A stretch of DNA of 64,000 bases from Triglochin maritima (GCA_963682175.1 OY821782.1:27115741-27179740); one strand, 5' to 3'. Numbered from the stretch's first letter, positions 1 through 11,570 are shown. The notes: a model not told the origin generated them from the sequence alone. Made by a program: numbers and translations.

Positions 1-82
1 GTGATCACTCGCTCTCAATCGCGAGACTCCGGTGACGACCGCCCCGAGGGTTCGAGAACACCAGCCGGTGTTCCCATCATCA
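1..82 (+). repeat. 3' tail of a chromoviral LTR
   Basis: This matches, with a few substitutions, the last ~80 bp of the LTR that ends at 14521; both contain CTCGCTCTCAATCG and GGTGTTCC and end in ATCA. At 14521 the same end is followed by a primer-binding site. Here it is followed by unrelated AT-rich DNA, so this is the right end of a solo or 3' LTR that begins outside the window. Confidence 0.75.
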
Positions 83-959
83 ACATAATCCAAGTATTAT
101 GTTAACATGATAGCCTAATAGGTGAAGACATGGTTATGGAACCGATATGGGTCAAGGTCTAATAACATGTAGATAAATTCTAGGGTTTCCTTAAGCTAAC
201 GTAACATTGTTGGTCATTCCAAATATGATATCCCAATGTGTAAAAGGGTCTAAAAGCATTTAAGCTCGTCAACTTGAAGAGATTTAGCTTAGTTAAACCT
301 CGACCAATGTTCAAGTTTGGTTTTAGACGAAGAAAGTTGTAACACTATACTTGTCTCACGTTTATTTGGTTTTCAGATATTTATATGAAATTCAAAAAAG
401 AAATCTAACAAACTCAAAACTCTGAATTTCTTAACAAATGACTAAAAACGAAAAAAATCAAGCCAAATTTAATTGTATATACTCAAACATACAATTAGTT
501 TAACAAACCAAACTCAAACTATGCCAACTCGTTCAAATTCGGCTCATTTACGCCCTACCATGGTGTAATACATCTACCAAACACAGTGTAACTTATGAGT
601 GTGTGATCAACTCAAAGATTTAGTAGAGAGCTAAAAACTTATAAATTCTAACAAATCATTCGTGATTTCCGATGTGGGATTATTCTGGAGTATATTATAC
701 AAAGTTAAAAATCACGCATTACATTTACATTACATAATTACATATTATCTCATTAATTTTTTATAGAAAAATTCAATTTTTCCCCAAATTCCACATCCAT
801 CCAAAATCCCTAAAGTCCACCTCTGGCGTTCCGCACCGGCAATCTCATTGATCCGGCAGCCAGCGACGCATCGCTCCACCCTCCACCTCCGTGCCTCACC
901 ACCTCCACTTGGCCACGTGCATGCCTCCACCAACCCCCAGTCCAGCTACTAATCCGAAA
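83..959. other. AT-rich intergenic DNA, nothing recognised
   Basis: No convincing coding region, RNA gene or terminal repeat is visible. Around 780-930 the composition shifts to a C-rich stretch (many CCACC/CTCC triplets) that resembles a stretch at 63160-63400 only in composition. Confidence 0.4.
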
Positions 960-1690
960 TATTGTTGTTGTTGAGTCGAATTTTGGCCTAAGTTTTTTGC
1001 TACATTTTGGAGTTATCTTGGCTGAATTTTGGTGTTGAAAACCCTGCAGTTTGGTTGTTAACTTTGATCCGATTTACCTCTGAAGTTTGGGCAGCAATTT
1101 ACAGAGTTTTTGAACCTTTTCTTGGCTACATTTTGCTGCGATTTCTTGGTGAAGTTGTGCTCGAACCTTGGCTGAATTTTGAGCTATACTTGGCTGCATT
1201 TTGGCGTTCAGATTTGACTTCATCTTGGTTGCATTCTTTTTGCTGCAATTTGAAGTCGAATCTTTGCTGAAACTAGTAGGTAATTTGCTGCATCTTTTGC
1301 TACTTTTGAACTGGATTTGATCACCACATTTTAGCTGAATTTGTCTCGAATCTTGGGTTGAGTTCTGATCTGAGTTGTGCAATAATTTGATTTTTTAAAT
1401 TGGTCTGAATTGGGACTGAGATTGGCTGAATTTGTGCTGCAATTGGTGCTGAATTTGGCTGCATTTTGTGCTGAATTTTGTGCTGCAACTAAGCTGAACT
1501 TCGTGCTGCATTCTGAGCTGATTTCACATTATTCCGGCGCTGACCTGAAGACTATATAGTGCTTAAACTTGCACTGCATTCGGGCTGAATTTCATTCTAT
1601 TTTTGTACTGGTTTCGTGCTACACTTGAGGCAACTTTTTGTTGCTGCAATTTGCCGAGCAGTTGCAGCAACAATAGTGCTCATAATCAGT
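960..1690 (+). repeat. Degenerate tandem repeat of GCTGAATTTTG / TGCTGCA words
   Basis: The words TTGGCTGAATTTTG, GCTGAATTTG and GTGCTGCA(A/T)T recur dozens of times with irregular spacing of about 12-25 bp. This gives long open frames on both strands without any domain signal. It reads as a decayed short-period satellite. I see no flanking duplication or terminal inverted repeat. Confidence 0.6.
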
Positions 1691-2033
1691 TGTTATCCAG
1701 CATTGTTGTTTATTTAGAAACTCCATTCAAATTTTCTTTTTCATTCTCAGGAATAGATAAGTTTTTGATAAAGAAAACTAAAGAAGCATAACAACCGGAA
1801 AAACGGAGTAGAGTTGAAATAAATTTAGCTGAATTAGTATCAGATCCATGAGAAAGAAAGTAAATTTCTGAATTTCATCATACTCTACATAATGAAATTC
1901 CTAGAGAATATTACTTAAGAGGATCTTCCCGCCCTCCTGATCCTAACTATGACTTCCCACGAACCAAGATTGGTGCCAAAATGTGATGGTTTAAAAGAAG
2001 AAAATTTTAACTTTTCCGTTGATTTTCTTGTTG

Positions 2034-2178
2034 ATTACCTTGGCATTGGTCTTGCCAGTTGCAACTGCAACAGTTGAGATAATGTTTTCGGCAATGAATA
2101 TCGTGAAAAATAGATTGCGGAACCGGATGGGAGACGAATGAGTCAATGATGTTCTCGTTACGTACATGTTTGGATAGA
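2034..2178 (+). pseudogene. hAT transposase C-terminal (hATC dimerisation) relic
   Basis: The + frame from 2034 reads ITLALVLPVATATVEIMFSA, then MNIVKNRLRNRMGDE, a stop codon and VNDVLVTYM. This is the characteristic C-terminal dimerisation block of plant hAT transposases with a TTF-type zinc finger. The stop replaces the Trp usually found after GDE, and another stop follows within a few codons. Nothing upstream (1700-2030) is clearly transposase. It is a dead fragment and is separate from the hAT piece at 5101-5772, which is a central region in the wrong order to belong to the same copy. Confidence 0.85.
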
Positions 2179-2843
2179 ATGGACTCTTCCCGTGATTGTT
2201 AATGCAAAATGTCCAATATGGAATTAGTATTTATTTTGTATTATTGAATTACTATAAATTCTATATTAATATGAAATTTATTACAAGGTGAGATAATAGT
2301 TTTTAATGTTAAATGCAAATTATACTCTTCATCTGAGATTTAGTTTTAAACTTTCATAAATTATAAAGTATGAAACAAAAATTTACTAATTGGGATATTG
2401 ATTATAAAAATAGACAAAATTATTTAGGATGAAAATCACTTGAATGTAATATTGATATATTACAATATGCTACTCACTTTTAACAACCAAAAATATTATA
2501 AGTTGTAGGTAATTAGGTGGTTCTCTAATAAAAATTGAACAATGTGAATGTATTATGGCAAATGCAACTAAAGATTTTTTAAATCTAAGAGATAACTACT
2601 TTTTCCACCTTTCAAATTGTATTAAAAGCATACCTTAGGAATGTAAGTGGGGTTTATGCACAGGGAAAATGAGCCAAAAGAAAATAATTTTCCTTTTATC
2701 ATAACTTTTTCAAGTATTTGTGTCAGGTCTGAAAAGGAAAATATTTTCCTTTGTTTTCCTATGCAATCTTGTCGATAGGAAAGATTTTTCATATTTTTCT
2801 TATGCCATCCCCTCCCCCGGAAACCTGAGAGAACAGAAGAATT
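2179..2843. other. AT-rich spacer, nothing recognised
   Basis: Strongly AT-rich DNA with no gene-like frame. One perfect small palindrome (GGAAAATATTTTCC) is visible near 2739-2752. Confidence 0.4.
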
Positions 2844-3723
2844 AATGAGTCATGTATAAACATGTCATCTCTTAATAATTTTATATATTACATAATTTTT
2901 TAATAACAAAACACTAAAACTATTTTTGAAAAATAAGAACACAAATTACATTATTATATTTACTATTCATAAATTATATCAAATTATACAAATGCACTAC
3001 AAATTACTCAATATAATTTATCATAAACTTGTTATTATCTTGCATGAATCTTAAACAAAATAATTAAATCTTTAAATTTTCTAACATATTCTAATAACAT
3101 GCTTGAACAACAGAAACTTGGTCAATAAAAAATATTTTGGTTTTCATTTTCCATTGTTTCCAGTTGATTCCGAGAATCCATTTTCTCGCATTTTCTCTGG
3201 TACAAACGGGTCCTAAGGATTCTGCATATTCATAATTCATTATGTTGTTTGGGGACAAAAAAAAGCTGGAATTCTTTAGAGGAATCCTTGCCAAACCAAA
3301 CTTTCATTTGAGAAGAAATTTCGTTTTCAAATGCGACCACGGAGAGTATTTATTTTACCAAATTGCTCTCTGGCGGTTGGTTACATCAAACTTTCAACCA
3401 TGCACAATGTGCTCACATAAGCCTCCATAAACACATCCAAGCATGAAACAGGAAGATTTCATTGACCAACATCCGACAATAGAATTTCAATTCTATAACA
3501 ATACTAGTTTGAGAAAAAAATAAACACACAAAGTTAACCTTTCCAGTTGACATAATGGGAGAAAAATCTATATCTATCTATTGACGTCATTTTACAGTAT
3601 AGCAACGTCCGAAGTTCAAGAAAACAAGCATTCAGATCAAACACAAAACAATCTTTGATGCGTGAATAGAAACACAACACACAGCAAATAGTGCAAAGAA
3701 CACCATGGAACTAAAAAAATTCA

Positions 3724-4114
3724 TTACTTGCTGGTGTTCTTATTCCTGAGGAACCTCCCGAACTTGCGCAGCAGCTGCGACCTCTTCTTGCGCGACCGGT
3801 CCTTGACCAGGGCACCCTCTGTTTTATCTTGCTCGCTTCTTGGGTCGATACTATCACTGTCAGCTTTAGAATTGACTTCGTCCTCGAACGATTCATGCTC
3901 CGAGTCTTTGAGAGGCGACAAGCCTTTGCCCCCAGTCTTAGTATCCTCAGACTCCTCGTGTTTGTCCTTGTTGTTCCCACTGCCTTTTTTTTTGGCGTTT
4001 GGTTGGTCTTTATGTCTTCTTCCAGCATCGCTTTGAGCTCCTCGATCTTCTTAAGCGCAGCTTTCTCCTTACTACGGAGCTCCTTCTTAAGCGCAGCTTC
4101 CTCCTTACTACGGA
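3724..4114 (-). pseudogene. WEB-family gene fragment (C-terminal end of last exon)
   Basis: The minus strand encodes the same C-terminus as the intact gene at 45662-49007: acidic linker, DRSRKKRSQLLRKFGRFLRN and stop at 3724-3726. The T-run near 3984-3992 has nine Ts against seven in the intact gene. This 2-bp insertion shifts the frame upstream of the KGLSPLKDSEHE segment. Further upstream a 36-bp unit is duplicated, and the sequence then breaks off at an LTR fragment. There is no promoter, start or upstream exon, so it is a dead partial copy. Long open frames on the opposite strand are antisense shadows. Confidence 0.9.
4047..4114 (-). repeat. 36-bp tandem duplication inside the WEB pseudogene
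   Basis: The unit beginning CTTCTTAAGCGCAGC and ending CGGAGCTC occurs at 4047-4082. It repeats, truncated by the LTR junction, at 4083-4114. The intact gene has it once (around 45984-46020). The event is private to the duplicated copy and sits exactly at its breakpoint. Confidence 0.8.
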
Positions 4115-5108
4115 TGTCTATTTTGGCTCAAATCCGTTCTAATTTCTCCAGCACATGTATTAGAGGATGTTTATGCCATTTTTGGTATTTGTTTAGTCCC
4201 ACATCGGAGGATTATCCCGGATTGCCTTTTTTGGCTATAAATATAACTCTTCACCTTCTATTGTAATCACTCCATATTTTAAGTGGTTATTCTTCCTACT
4301 AGAAGTGAGGCCTTGAAGCACACACTAAAGTACGAGGATGCTACTTGAAATGTGAGTCATTTTATCAATAAAGTTGTGTGTTTCTTTTATTTGTTTTGTG
4401 CTTCTTTTATTGTTTGTGCATGTTTTAGTTTAATCGTCTTTTATTAAATCTAGCTTAGTTAAAATGTCTTCTTATCTTAGTGTAATAATTAGTGTAATGT
4501 GTAGTGAGTAGTTCCACCCCCTTTGGGGGGTGGAGTAGATGTTCATACATGCATTAGAGAATGGAATGAATACTTTATTTTTCAATGCGTTGATAAAACA
4601 TGAATGTATGCTTGCTTTTTTTGGATAGAATTTATAACTTGATGAGTTTTGTCAAAATGATTAGACACCTCTAATGCTTGTTTAGGTTCTGAAATAAACA
4701 TCTTGCATATGTAAATGTTAATCAACTAGGTTGGTGAATAGATTGATAGGTTTTGCTATAACATTTAGACACTTCCTATGCATGATAACACCACCTTAAT
4801 TTGTGCTTAAAGAATGTGTTCAACACCTACCTCTTTGCATGTGTGCACTCACTCCACCCCTTGGGGGTTTTTCCATTCCTGAATTCCAGCACTTGTTTTG
4901 TTCTTAGCTTAGTTGTTTGTTCGTTCCTTTCACATTTCGTACTTCTTAGCGTAGTGTAGTGTAGCATAGCATAATCAATCTTTCTCCCCCTATTTTTGCC
5001 ACTTGATTTCTGATAAACAAGAGACTGCTCACCTCCCTGAGGACGACCCGTACTTTCCACCGCTTCATTGCGGCCGTGCACTTGCGGTTTTAAATAAAAC
5101 GTTCAACA
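4115..5108 (+). repeat. 5'-truncated Athila-like LTR (family of element A)
   Basis: Read on the plus strand this parallels the A LTRs read on the minus strand: CTCCAGCACATGTATTAGAGG, the TATA region (GCTATAAATATAAC near 4233), the GGGGGGTGGAGTAGATG block, the CCTGAGGACGACCCGTACTT block and the terminal AAAACGTTCAACA. The 5' ~450 bp, including the TGATTGACAT terminus, is missing. No primer-binding site follows. The last ~8 bp (TTCAACAA) also fit the hAT relic that starts here, so the joint has microhomology. Confidence 0.85.
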
Positions 5109-5772
5109 AACTACAACTCACACTTGTAGCAGTTCCAAAGAAACATAAGTTGCCTCATTTTTTAACATTGTTACACGTTTATGGAATGTTGTTGGAGGTT
5201 CTTCCAAATGTAGAGATATGCTTTGAGATTCTCAAGTTGAGGAACTTGTCATCGGAATCAGTAATGCATCAGTCGTGGCAGGGACAAGATTAAATCAAGT
5301 AATGTCAGTATAGCGATCCGGAGATACAAGTTCAAGCTCTTATTTTGGCACACTAATCAGTTTAATTCATTTGTTATCTTCTATTGTCAAGGTTCTTCAG
5401 CATATAAATTGCAATGGTAATGATGATTCACAAAAGGAAGAGACATTAGATTTGATTGAGATTATTCATTCATTTGAGTTTCCATTTATGCTGCATTTAA
5501 TGAAGAGTGTTTTGGGAGTCACACATGAGCTATCATAGGTTTTACAGAAAAACGATCAAGACATTGTCAATGTGATGGTACATGTTAAATCAGCAAAAAA
5601 AGAGTTACAAGCATTGAGGGATAACGGATGGGAGCCTTTGCAAGCCAAAGTATCTACATTTTGTCAGAATCAAGCAATAGTCACAACCCATATGGATGAG
5701 AATTTTATTTCTCAAGGGAGATCACGATGTAGAAGTGAAGAAGTGACAAATTTTCATCATTACAAAGTTTAA
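5101..5772 (+). pseudogene. hAT (TTF-type/DUF4371) transposase central region, relic
   Basis: The + strand reads FNKLQLTLVAV near the start, then GTLISLIHLLSSIVKVL, then FPFMLHLMKSVLGVTHELS, QDIVNVMVHVK, DNGWEPL and TNFHHYKV. These are ordered blocks of plant hAT transposases of the DUF4371 class. Stops and frame changes occur at about 5293, 5536-5538 and 5770-5772. The N-terminal zinc finger and the C-terminal hATC block are absent. Its left edge abuts an LTR fragment and its right edge the repeat-rich block starting at 5800. Confidence 0.85.
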
Positions 5773-5799
5773 TTGAATGAATCATTAATAAAAACTAGA

Positions 5800-6130
5800 T
5801 ACAATCCTGCGACAGTCCCAAGTATAAACGGGTCGATACAGCGGAGGCACTATTCTACCAAGTTCGGGATGCCCAAATCCATAAAGGGTCCCGCTCAGGA
5901 TGCAAGTGTGCTGCTCGGAAAGCATGTGAGTCCCACCTTGGGCGCAAGGTGTGCAGCTTGGGATGCAAATGTGTCGGGACGAATTTTCCAAGTTCAGGAT
6001 GAGTTAGTGCCCTGGCGGACAGTTAAGTTCGGCTCGAGACGTGTCTGACCTGTTTGGAATGAAACTGGCACGTTCGGGACGAATCTGCTAACTTCAGGAT
6101 GTTATTACTGTTCAAAATGGGCACTTTCAA
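5800..6130 (+). repeat. Left cluster of GGGATGC / GGGACGA short repeats
   Basis: Variants of AGTTCGGGATGC, CAGGATGCAAGTGTG, TGTCGGGACGAAT and GTTCGGGACGAATC recur every 25-45 bp. The same words appear in both orientations at 10020-10600, 11380-11570 and 12400-12560, on the far side of the Ulp1-like remnant. Such clusters at both ends resemble the subterminal repeats of CACTA-type transposons. I could not find a clean CACTA terminal inverted repeat. Confidence 0.5.
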
Positions 6131-6432
6131 AAATGTGGTACAAAGGTTCAAATTTTTCAGTTTAAAAACCAAGACGTGTTACTATTCCTTTTTCAAAACC
6201 TCATTCATCCAATCTCATCATTCCTAAACCCAAAAACCAAAACCCTAACTCCGAACTCCAGAAAAATGACAACAAACGTGTCTGTCACAAGCACCAACGG
6301 TGTAGAGAAAGTGTGCGGGTTTTAGTGGTTTGAACAGGTTTGTCCCTCCTCGAGGGGATGAAGGCGTCCTCCTGAGGGATCGTTTCTTCCCTAGCATTGT
6401 TTACTGACCTTCTCTAGTTTTAGAAACCAAAG

Positions 6433-6729
6433 TTGTACTTCGGGCTCACAAAGTATAGAGCTGGATTGTTCGAAACAATGAGATCACAGTTGACTAATGG
6501 CCAGAAGGAGGTATTTAGAAGGACCCCCTTAGCATACTATCTAGATATTGAACTGATGTCACTGGTGGACCATATTATCGTGGAGTTCCTCGTCTTGAAT
6601 TACGATGACGAAGAAAAAGGTTCAAAACTTGGCAACAAAGTGATGATAATGAAGGTCTCCAACATGGCAATCATATTTGGTCTGCCTATGAGCGGAAGGC
6701 CCATCGACAGATTAAGAAAAGGAGAATGA
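6433..6729 (+). pseudogene. DUF1985-like fragment of a Ulp1-bearing transposon
   Basis: The 98-codon frame contains QKEVFRRTPLAYYLDI, a stretch of hydrophobic residues, and NMAIIFGLPMSGRPIDRLRK. The order FxxTxxxxxLD...FLxxxFxxxxGLxxG resembles DUF1985, the domain that precedes Ulp1-like peptidases in many plant Ulp1 transposons. The similarity is from memory of the pattern only. Downstream frames (6914-7216, 7282-7650) are open and acidic or basic but carry no domain I recognise. They may be further pieces of the same gene, which would then run to the peptidase at 9050-9877. Confidence 0.4.
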
Positions 6730-8185
6730 AACGAGAAGGGACACCGCTAGAAAAAGGAGATGTTGCAGTACAACTATAGAAGTTGCGTAAAAAATGAGAC
6801 AACGAAGAATTTATGAAGGTCTTGCTCTGTCTGCTCTTTAGTAGATTACTATTCCACAACGGTTTAGACAAACCAAAGAATGGTACGCTCCTAAGATTGA
6901 AATCCTAGAGGGAATGAGGAATGATGCATTGGAGGAGGTGGTTCATGATGCCTTGATTGCCGACATTAAAGAGGCCAGTAAAGTGTTAACCGAGAAGAAA
7001 AACAACGACACCACTACATACAAGAGAACAGGCAACATTAACGGTTGTGTAATCATACTCCAGGTCAGACTTTTATCATATTCATTTTTACATCATCCCT
7101 ACCAAGACGCCTTCGTCCTAAGTGGGTCACATGCATCTCCTCCGGTACATTTGCTTCCTGAGAGGCTTCCATACTATCCCATCGGGACTCCTACATTCCG
7201 ACTAGGACAAATATGATTCCCGTTCATTGAGCACCTAAACCGAAGTACCAAATTTCAAATACACTAATCGAAATATGCACAATGTGGATGCAGGTATGGC
7301 TCGTTGAGAAGGTAAACCTAGTGAATCCGCTGAAGCCATGTGTCCCGTTGGTGAACCAGTTGAGCCGTTTTGTTGGGAAAAGGAAGATGTTAAGTGTCAT
7401 GGAATGGAAGGGCATAACCTTAGCAAAAATATGCAGCGGGGAAGTGAAGCTGCAAGAGGACAAGGAGCTACTACCGATTGGAAATTCAGACTCTTCGAAA
7501 AATGGTGGTGAAGATGAACCGGTGGAGCAAGCGAAGAGTGTTGGTCGACCAATAGACGACACACCTGATTTTATTATTCAGGTCCCTCGATGTCCACCAA
7601 GACGTCCTGCCTCGAGCGACAATGGTCGGTGGCAGCACAATGAGGTGTGACGATGGATTTTGCTCCATCCCGGAGTCAACTTCTTCGCAAAGAGTTCAAC
7701 AAAGTAGAATACAAGGTGGTTGAAGGTTGAGTAGAAGATAATGGAACCACGAGAGCAACTAAAACAGAAGGACAGGGAAATAAAAGGGTTGAAAGAACAA
7801 ACAAAAGCGTCCATTCAAGTAGAGAAAATCATGTATGCTAACGAGCACCCAAATTGTGCCCATCATACCTAGACAGCAAGGACTTCATAGGATGGTGAAG
7901 ACTTAATTCCACCAACAGCAGATGGTGTCAACACAACCAAGATGTGACAGCCACATAGGCCTTTCACGCATCTGGACATTCGGGAAGACGAGTGTGGGGG
8001 CGGGCTGACAACCCTTGCAAAATGTGCCTCGATGGCCAAGGCCATCCAACCGGGGAGGACTTCTCCAGGAGAGGACATCACTGAAGACGACTACAGCAAT
8101 GTAATGGTTCATGTGTTTGAACTTTGAAATACTAAAAACAAGAAAGCATCTCTCGAGACAATAGCTTCCTTTCACGAGCAGGATG
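6730..8185 (+). other. Decayed middle of the Ulp1-like transposon region
   Basis: Open stretches at 6914-7216 and 7282-7650 read in the same direction as the DUF1985-like and Ulp1-like remnants and contain WLVEKVNLVNPLKPCVPLVN. I recognise no domain. From about 7660 to 8185 stops accumulate in all frames. Probably decayed transposon coding and intron sequence. Confidence 0.3.
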
Positions 8186-8300
8186 TAAGTGTCCCTAGTA
8201 GGACACTTGCGTCCCTAGCAGGACACTTGCGTCCCTAGCAGGACACTTGCGTCCCTAGCGGAACATGAGCCTTCCGAGTGGGGCATGTGCGTCCCGCAAA
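8186..8300 (+). repeat. 20-bp tandem repeat AGGACACTTGCGTCCCTAGC
   Basis: The unit occurs about three times in exact tandem from about 8212, with diverged copies on both sides (AAGTGTCCCTAGT, GGAACATGAGCCTTCCGAGT, GGGGCATGTGCGTCCCGC). Each unit carries GGAC...GTCC, so it is partly self-complementary. It shares the GTCCC/GGGAC word with the clusters at 5800 and 10020. Confidence 0.8.
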
Positions 8301-8399
8301 AGTATGTTATGGAATATTAACATTCATTGACATTTCTCGAGCCTTGTGACTTTACAACTCGTGTAACAAGATACATTGCTAAATATGGAATTATTAGTG

Positions 8400-8995
8400 G
8401 ACAAGAGGAATGTGATGTGGAGCCATGTAGGGGAAGAGTGAGGGAGAGGGCAATCATTTAAAAAGAAGAAACAATGAAGTCGGGGAAATAGGATAAAGGC
8501 ACAAGAGGATAGGAGGCTGGTGGCAGAGGAGGAGGAGGAAATAGATATAAAGGCATGGGAGGATAGGTGTTGGAGGCATACGAGGAGGATAGGAGGAAAG
8601 GATGATAGGAGGTTGGACATAGAAGAGGAGGTAGAGGAGAATGAGGGCAGAAGAGGAAAGGAGGATAGAGGCATGGGAGGATAGGAGGCTAGAGCTTGAT
8701 CAGGAGAAAAGGAGGATAAAGGCATAGGAGGATAGGAGGCTAGTGGGAGAGGAGGACAATAAGGGCAGAGGAGGAAAGGAGGATAAAGGCACAAGAGGAG
8801 GGTGAGAGTGACGAAAGAGAGGGAGGAGAGGAGGAGACTGAGAGGAGGAGAGTGATGGAAGAAGTGGAAGGAAAGGGAAGAAAGGGTCAAGCAGAGAAGC
8901 CCGAAGAGCAAAAAGCCAAACAGACTGCTGAAGAGTCAGGGGTCCAGAAGAGAAATATATTCGTAGGAGATGAAATATCCAAAATAACAAAGAAA
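8400..8995 (+). repeat. Purine-rich minisatellite (GGAGGATARAGGCATGGGAGG-like)
   Basis: About 600 bp are almost pure A/G on the plus strand. Degenerate ~22-33 bp units contain AGGATAGGAGGCT and AAAGGCATGGGAGGATAGG. The long Ser/Leu/Pro-rich frame on the opposite strand is a compositional artefact. Purine strand asymmetry of this length could form triplex (H-DNA) structure; that is inference. Confidence 0.75.
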
Positions 8996-9049
8996 TAATT
9001 CTCCTACGACGAGCGCGTTAAATTGACCAGTTGATATATTATCGAGAAT

Positions 9050-9877
9050 ATGGATATGGAAGCCACGAACTGGTTGACTGAAGAAGAAAGGAATGTTATT
9101 ATTAAGATAGTGGCATCTGGATTAGATAATCAGGAACGTTTGTGGTGCGGGGAAGTCATCTCGCTTCACAGATCGGATTTTAAGGATCTAATCACCAAAG
9201 GGATTGGGATATCATTAGACGTAAGTTAAAAAAAATCTTACCGTAGTTTACTTCTTTTAAAGCTACGAGAATTTACAAGTTGATAACACTCTTTTTACTG
9301 GACAAATGATAGACGCCTTCCTATATTATTTTTTTAGCAAAGGCAGAAGGCCGAAGCATATCTACGTAAGGCAATTTTGATTACAAACCCCGCCACCCAG
9401 TTTGTGTTGGCCAAACGTAATGATTTAGTTACATCATTGATAGAAAAACAAATAGCAAAATCAAACCAATATGACACTCTGATTGTCCAACTAATTGTGA
9501 CGTCATTGGAGCACTGGACACTCTTAACATTGGACTAGAGGATGACAAAAATAACACAACTAAACAACTTGTCGTGAAAGATTTTTAATAAAACTACCAA
9601 ACAAAAGCATGAGGGTGGCCACGAAGAGGCAGCTAAATACTTGCCGATTATTGAAGAACCACACCCAAAGTGCATTGGGATCTGACTATGAAAGAGGAGA
9701 ATGGCAACGCCAAGCAGCGTATAGCAACGACTGTGCAATTTATGTCCTGCATTGGATCGAATGCCTTATGCTTGGAGAACAAGCAACGGAGCAACGGGAC
9801 CGCAAGGTAATACACTCATTCAGGGGTGTATTGTCTTCTTTATTAGTCATAGATCCATCATTCCGTGTAAAAATATA
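9050..9877 (+). pseudogene. Ulp1-like cysteine peptidase (C48) remnant
   Basis: A first exon-like frame (9050-9220) contains ERLWCGEVISLHRSDFKDL and ends at a GTAAGT donor. Next comes DAFLYYFFSKGRRPKHIYVR (about 9313-9370), then LEHWTLLTLD (about 9507-9537) and finally QRQAAYSNDCAIYVLHWIEC (about 9700-9760). The order (W/L)x(D/G)xxxxF, His-Trp, Asp, (Q/N)xxDC is the Ulp1/SENP catalytic layout, with a candidate His, Asp and Cys all visible. Stops between 9375 and 9600 and a poor acceptor near 9311 show it is broken. Ulp1-like genes of this kind are commonly carried by plant CACTA and MULE transposons, which fits the repeat clusters on both sides. Confidence 0.7.
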
Positions 9878-10019
9878 GGACCTGTAATTATTGAATGCTT
9901 AATGGGTTGTTAATGACCTCTAATTATTTAACTATTCAGTGTATGTGTTGAATTTTTATTACTATTTGAAAAAAATTCATTGGTTTGTTTTGAATGTCAT
10001 TTTAGTATCACTTTGTGCT
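9878..10019. other. AT-rich spacer
   Basis: Short AT-rich stretch between the Ulp1-like remnant and the right repeat cluster; nothing recognised. Confidence 0.3.
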
Positions 10020-10600
10020 AACTATCGTGGTGGAACGGGCCCATTCACTGGACAATCCTCTTGCAGGACGACTCAAAACACTCTCGGGACGAAACATACC
10101 CCTAACAGGACGATTGAGTCCCATCTTGGGACGAAACAATACTAGGTCGGAAAGACTCAATTCCCTCGTGACACGGGAAAGTACCCTCACGGGACGACTA
10201 TCACCTCACTACCATTCTCAGTCAACTTGCTTTTTACTTGTGCGTCACAGCTCGTTTGGTGGGGAAAAAGACCCCTCTCGTTAGGTGGAAAAAACAACCC
10301 ATTCCGGACACAATTGTGTCCTGCTCCGGATGCAAGTGTGTCCCGCTCCGGACGAGTTGTCCCTAACAGGACATCAATGGAATGGTTAACGTTCGACCAA
10401 CGCAGAGATTTTTGATTTTGAGCAATCAAGCTTCATGTAACCAAACTCTAACTTTTGGTCTTGTCGTCGAATATATATATAATGTATTTTTTTCGGGTCG
10501 AATGGAATTACAATCCCGGGACGGGAGAACTCAGTCCTCGGTATCTACGTGTCAGTTCCGCGGATGGACAGGTTATTCCCGTAGAGGGAATGGATATGAC
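10020..10600 (+). repeat. Right cluster of GGGACGA / CGTCCC repeats
   Basis: Words such as CGGGACGAAAC, AACAGGACGATTGAG, TTGGGACGAAAC, CACGGGACGAC and TCCGGATGCAAGTGTGTCCC recur every 20-40 bp. At 10248-10310 they are joined by AGCTCGTTTGGTGGGGAAAA, a word related to the repeats at 12815-12870 and 63530-63610. Together with the 5800-6130 cluster this brackets the DUF1985/Ulp1 remnants. Confidence 0.55.
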
Positions 10601-11379
10601 CTTGATAGGTTTGATTTGTTGTTATTAACTGGAATATTTATGGTTGCGTTTGGCTTCCTAAAACTTGACTTTGGTTTTTTTTTGTGCATTGAACAATCAT
10701 TTTTGTTGTAATGTATTTTTTTCTTAATTAATATAAATGGCATTTGTTTTCTGACGCAATAGAATGTGTTTTTTCATTATATTTACGTAATGTTTTGTTT
10801 TGGAGCGTAGAACGCCACTGGAGTGCAGAAGGTGATTTTTGATTGTAAGCTATTGTCGTTGCACGATTTTGAAGAACATAACCACCATAATTCGTGGGAC
10901 TAATAAGGTAACAAATTGAAATAACATGGATAATGGTGGGGACTGTGGACATTCCGTCTGGTTTGAAAATCGACCTGGATAACTTGGACACAAATATCTG
11001 AAGCAGGCACTTCCTTGCTTCTGTATAATGTTTGGTTTAGGTATTTCCCTATATAAGTAAATGAAGAATGAAGATTTGGATTAACTTATTGAAACACTAC
11101 TTGGTATTGTAGTATGGTACTGGTAGAGAAATGTATGTTGGGCAAACTCCTTTTGTATAGAACACTCGAAACTTTAAAGTACCCAGTATTAATCATAACT
11201 AATTAACAAATAAGTTGATCTAATGGTCAAACTCAAAATGTCCTTTCTAAGTCTGCGGTGGTCTTCTCACTTAAACCCAAGTCGACAATAAAACATCACC
11301 TATACATTACTTTATCTTGGAAAAAGTTATATTTTATTTCTCTAATTGGACGGCACCCATGTCTTGCATTAAATGCAAC
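10601..11379. other. AT-rich stretch, nothing recognised
   Basis: No gene-like frame, terminal repeat or RNA gene recognised. Confidence 0.3.
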
Positions 11380-11570
11380 GAGGACTTACTTGTCCTCATG
11401 CGAGACTGACCCGTCCTGAGACGAACTGGATCGTTCCATCGTGGGAGTTACTCGTCCCGAGGTTGGCAGATTATTCCCGAACATGGCAGAATCATCGCGA
11501 CGCGGGACTCACCCGTCCTGATGTGGGAGTGAGACGTCCCGTGTACTGACATGTTTCGTCAAACAATTCA
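11380..11570 (+). repeat. GTCCTGA / CGTCCCG repeat cluster
   Basis: Degenerate ~22-25 bp copies with core (C/T)CGTCC(C/T)GA, for example GACCCGTCCTGAGACG, TACTCGTCCCGAGG, CACCCGTCCTGATG and AGACGTCCCG. Mostly inverse orientation relative to the cluster at 5800. Confidence 0.55.

Larger units (their letters stand above)
2844..4114 (-). repeat. Partial duplicate of the WEB gene 3' end and downstream flank
   Basis: This is near-identical to 44778-46021. In the ~880 bp of non-coding flank I see only about six substitutions and two short indels (a 2-bp AT indel and an A-run difference), which suggests a recent copy. The copy contains the 3' flank including the AATAAA candidate (3349-3354 area) and the last ~390 bp of the final exon. 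It ends abruptly in LTR sequence at 4115. At the other copy the left border is a retroelement LTR (E), with AATGAG shared at the joint. Confidence 0.9.

Noticed and set aside
1007..1270. 87-codon frame with Trp/Phe/Leu composition
   Set aside because: Falls in the GCTGAATTTTG repeat; both strands open; no start or domain evidence.
3728..4266. Plus-strand frames over the WEB fragment
   Set aside because: Antisense of the gene fragment; same pattern recurs over the intact gene at 45666-46544.
8324..8990. Long Ser/Pro/Leu-rich minus-strand frames
   Set aside because: Antisense of a purine-rich minisatellite.
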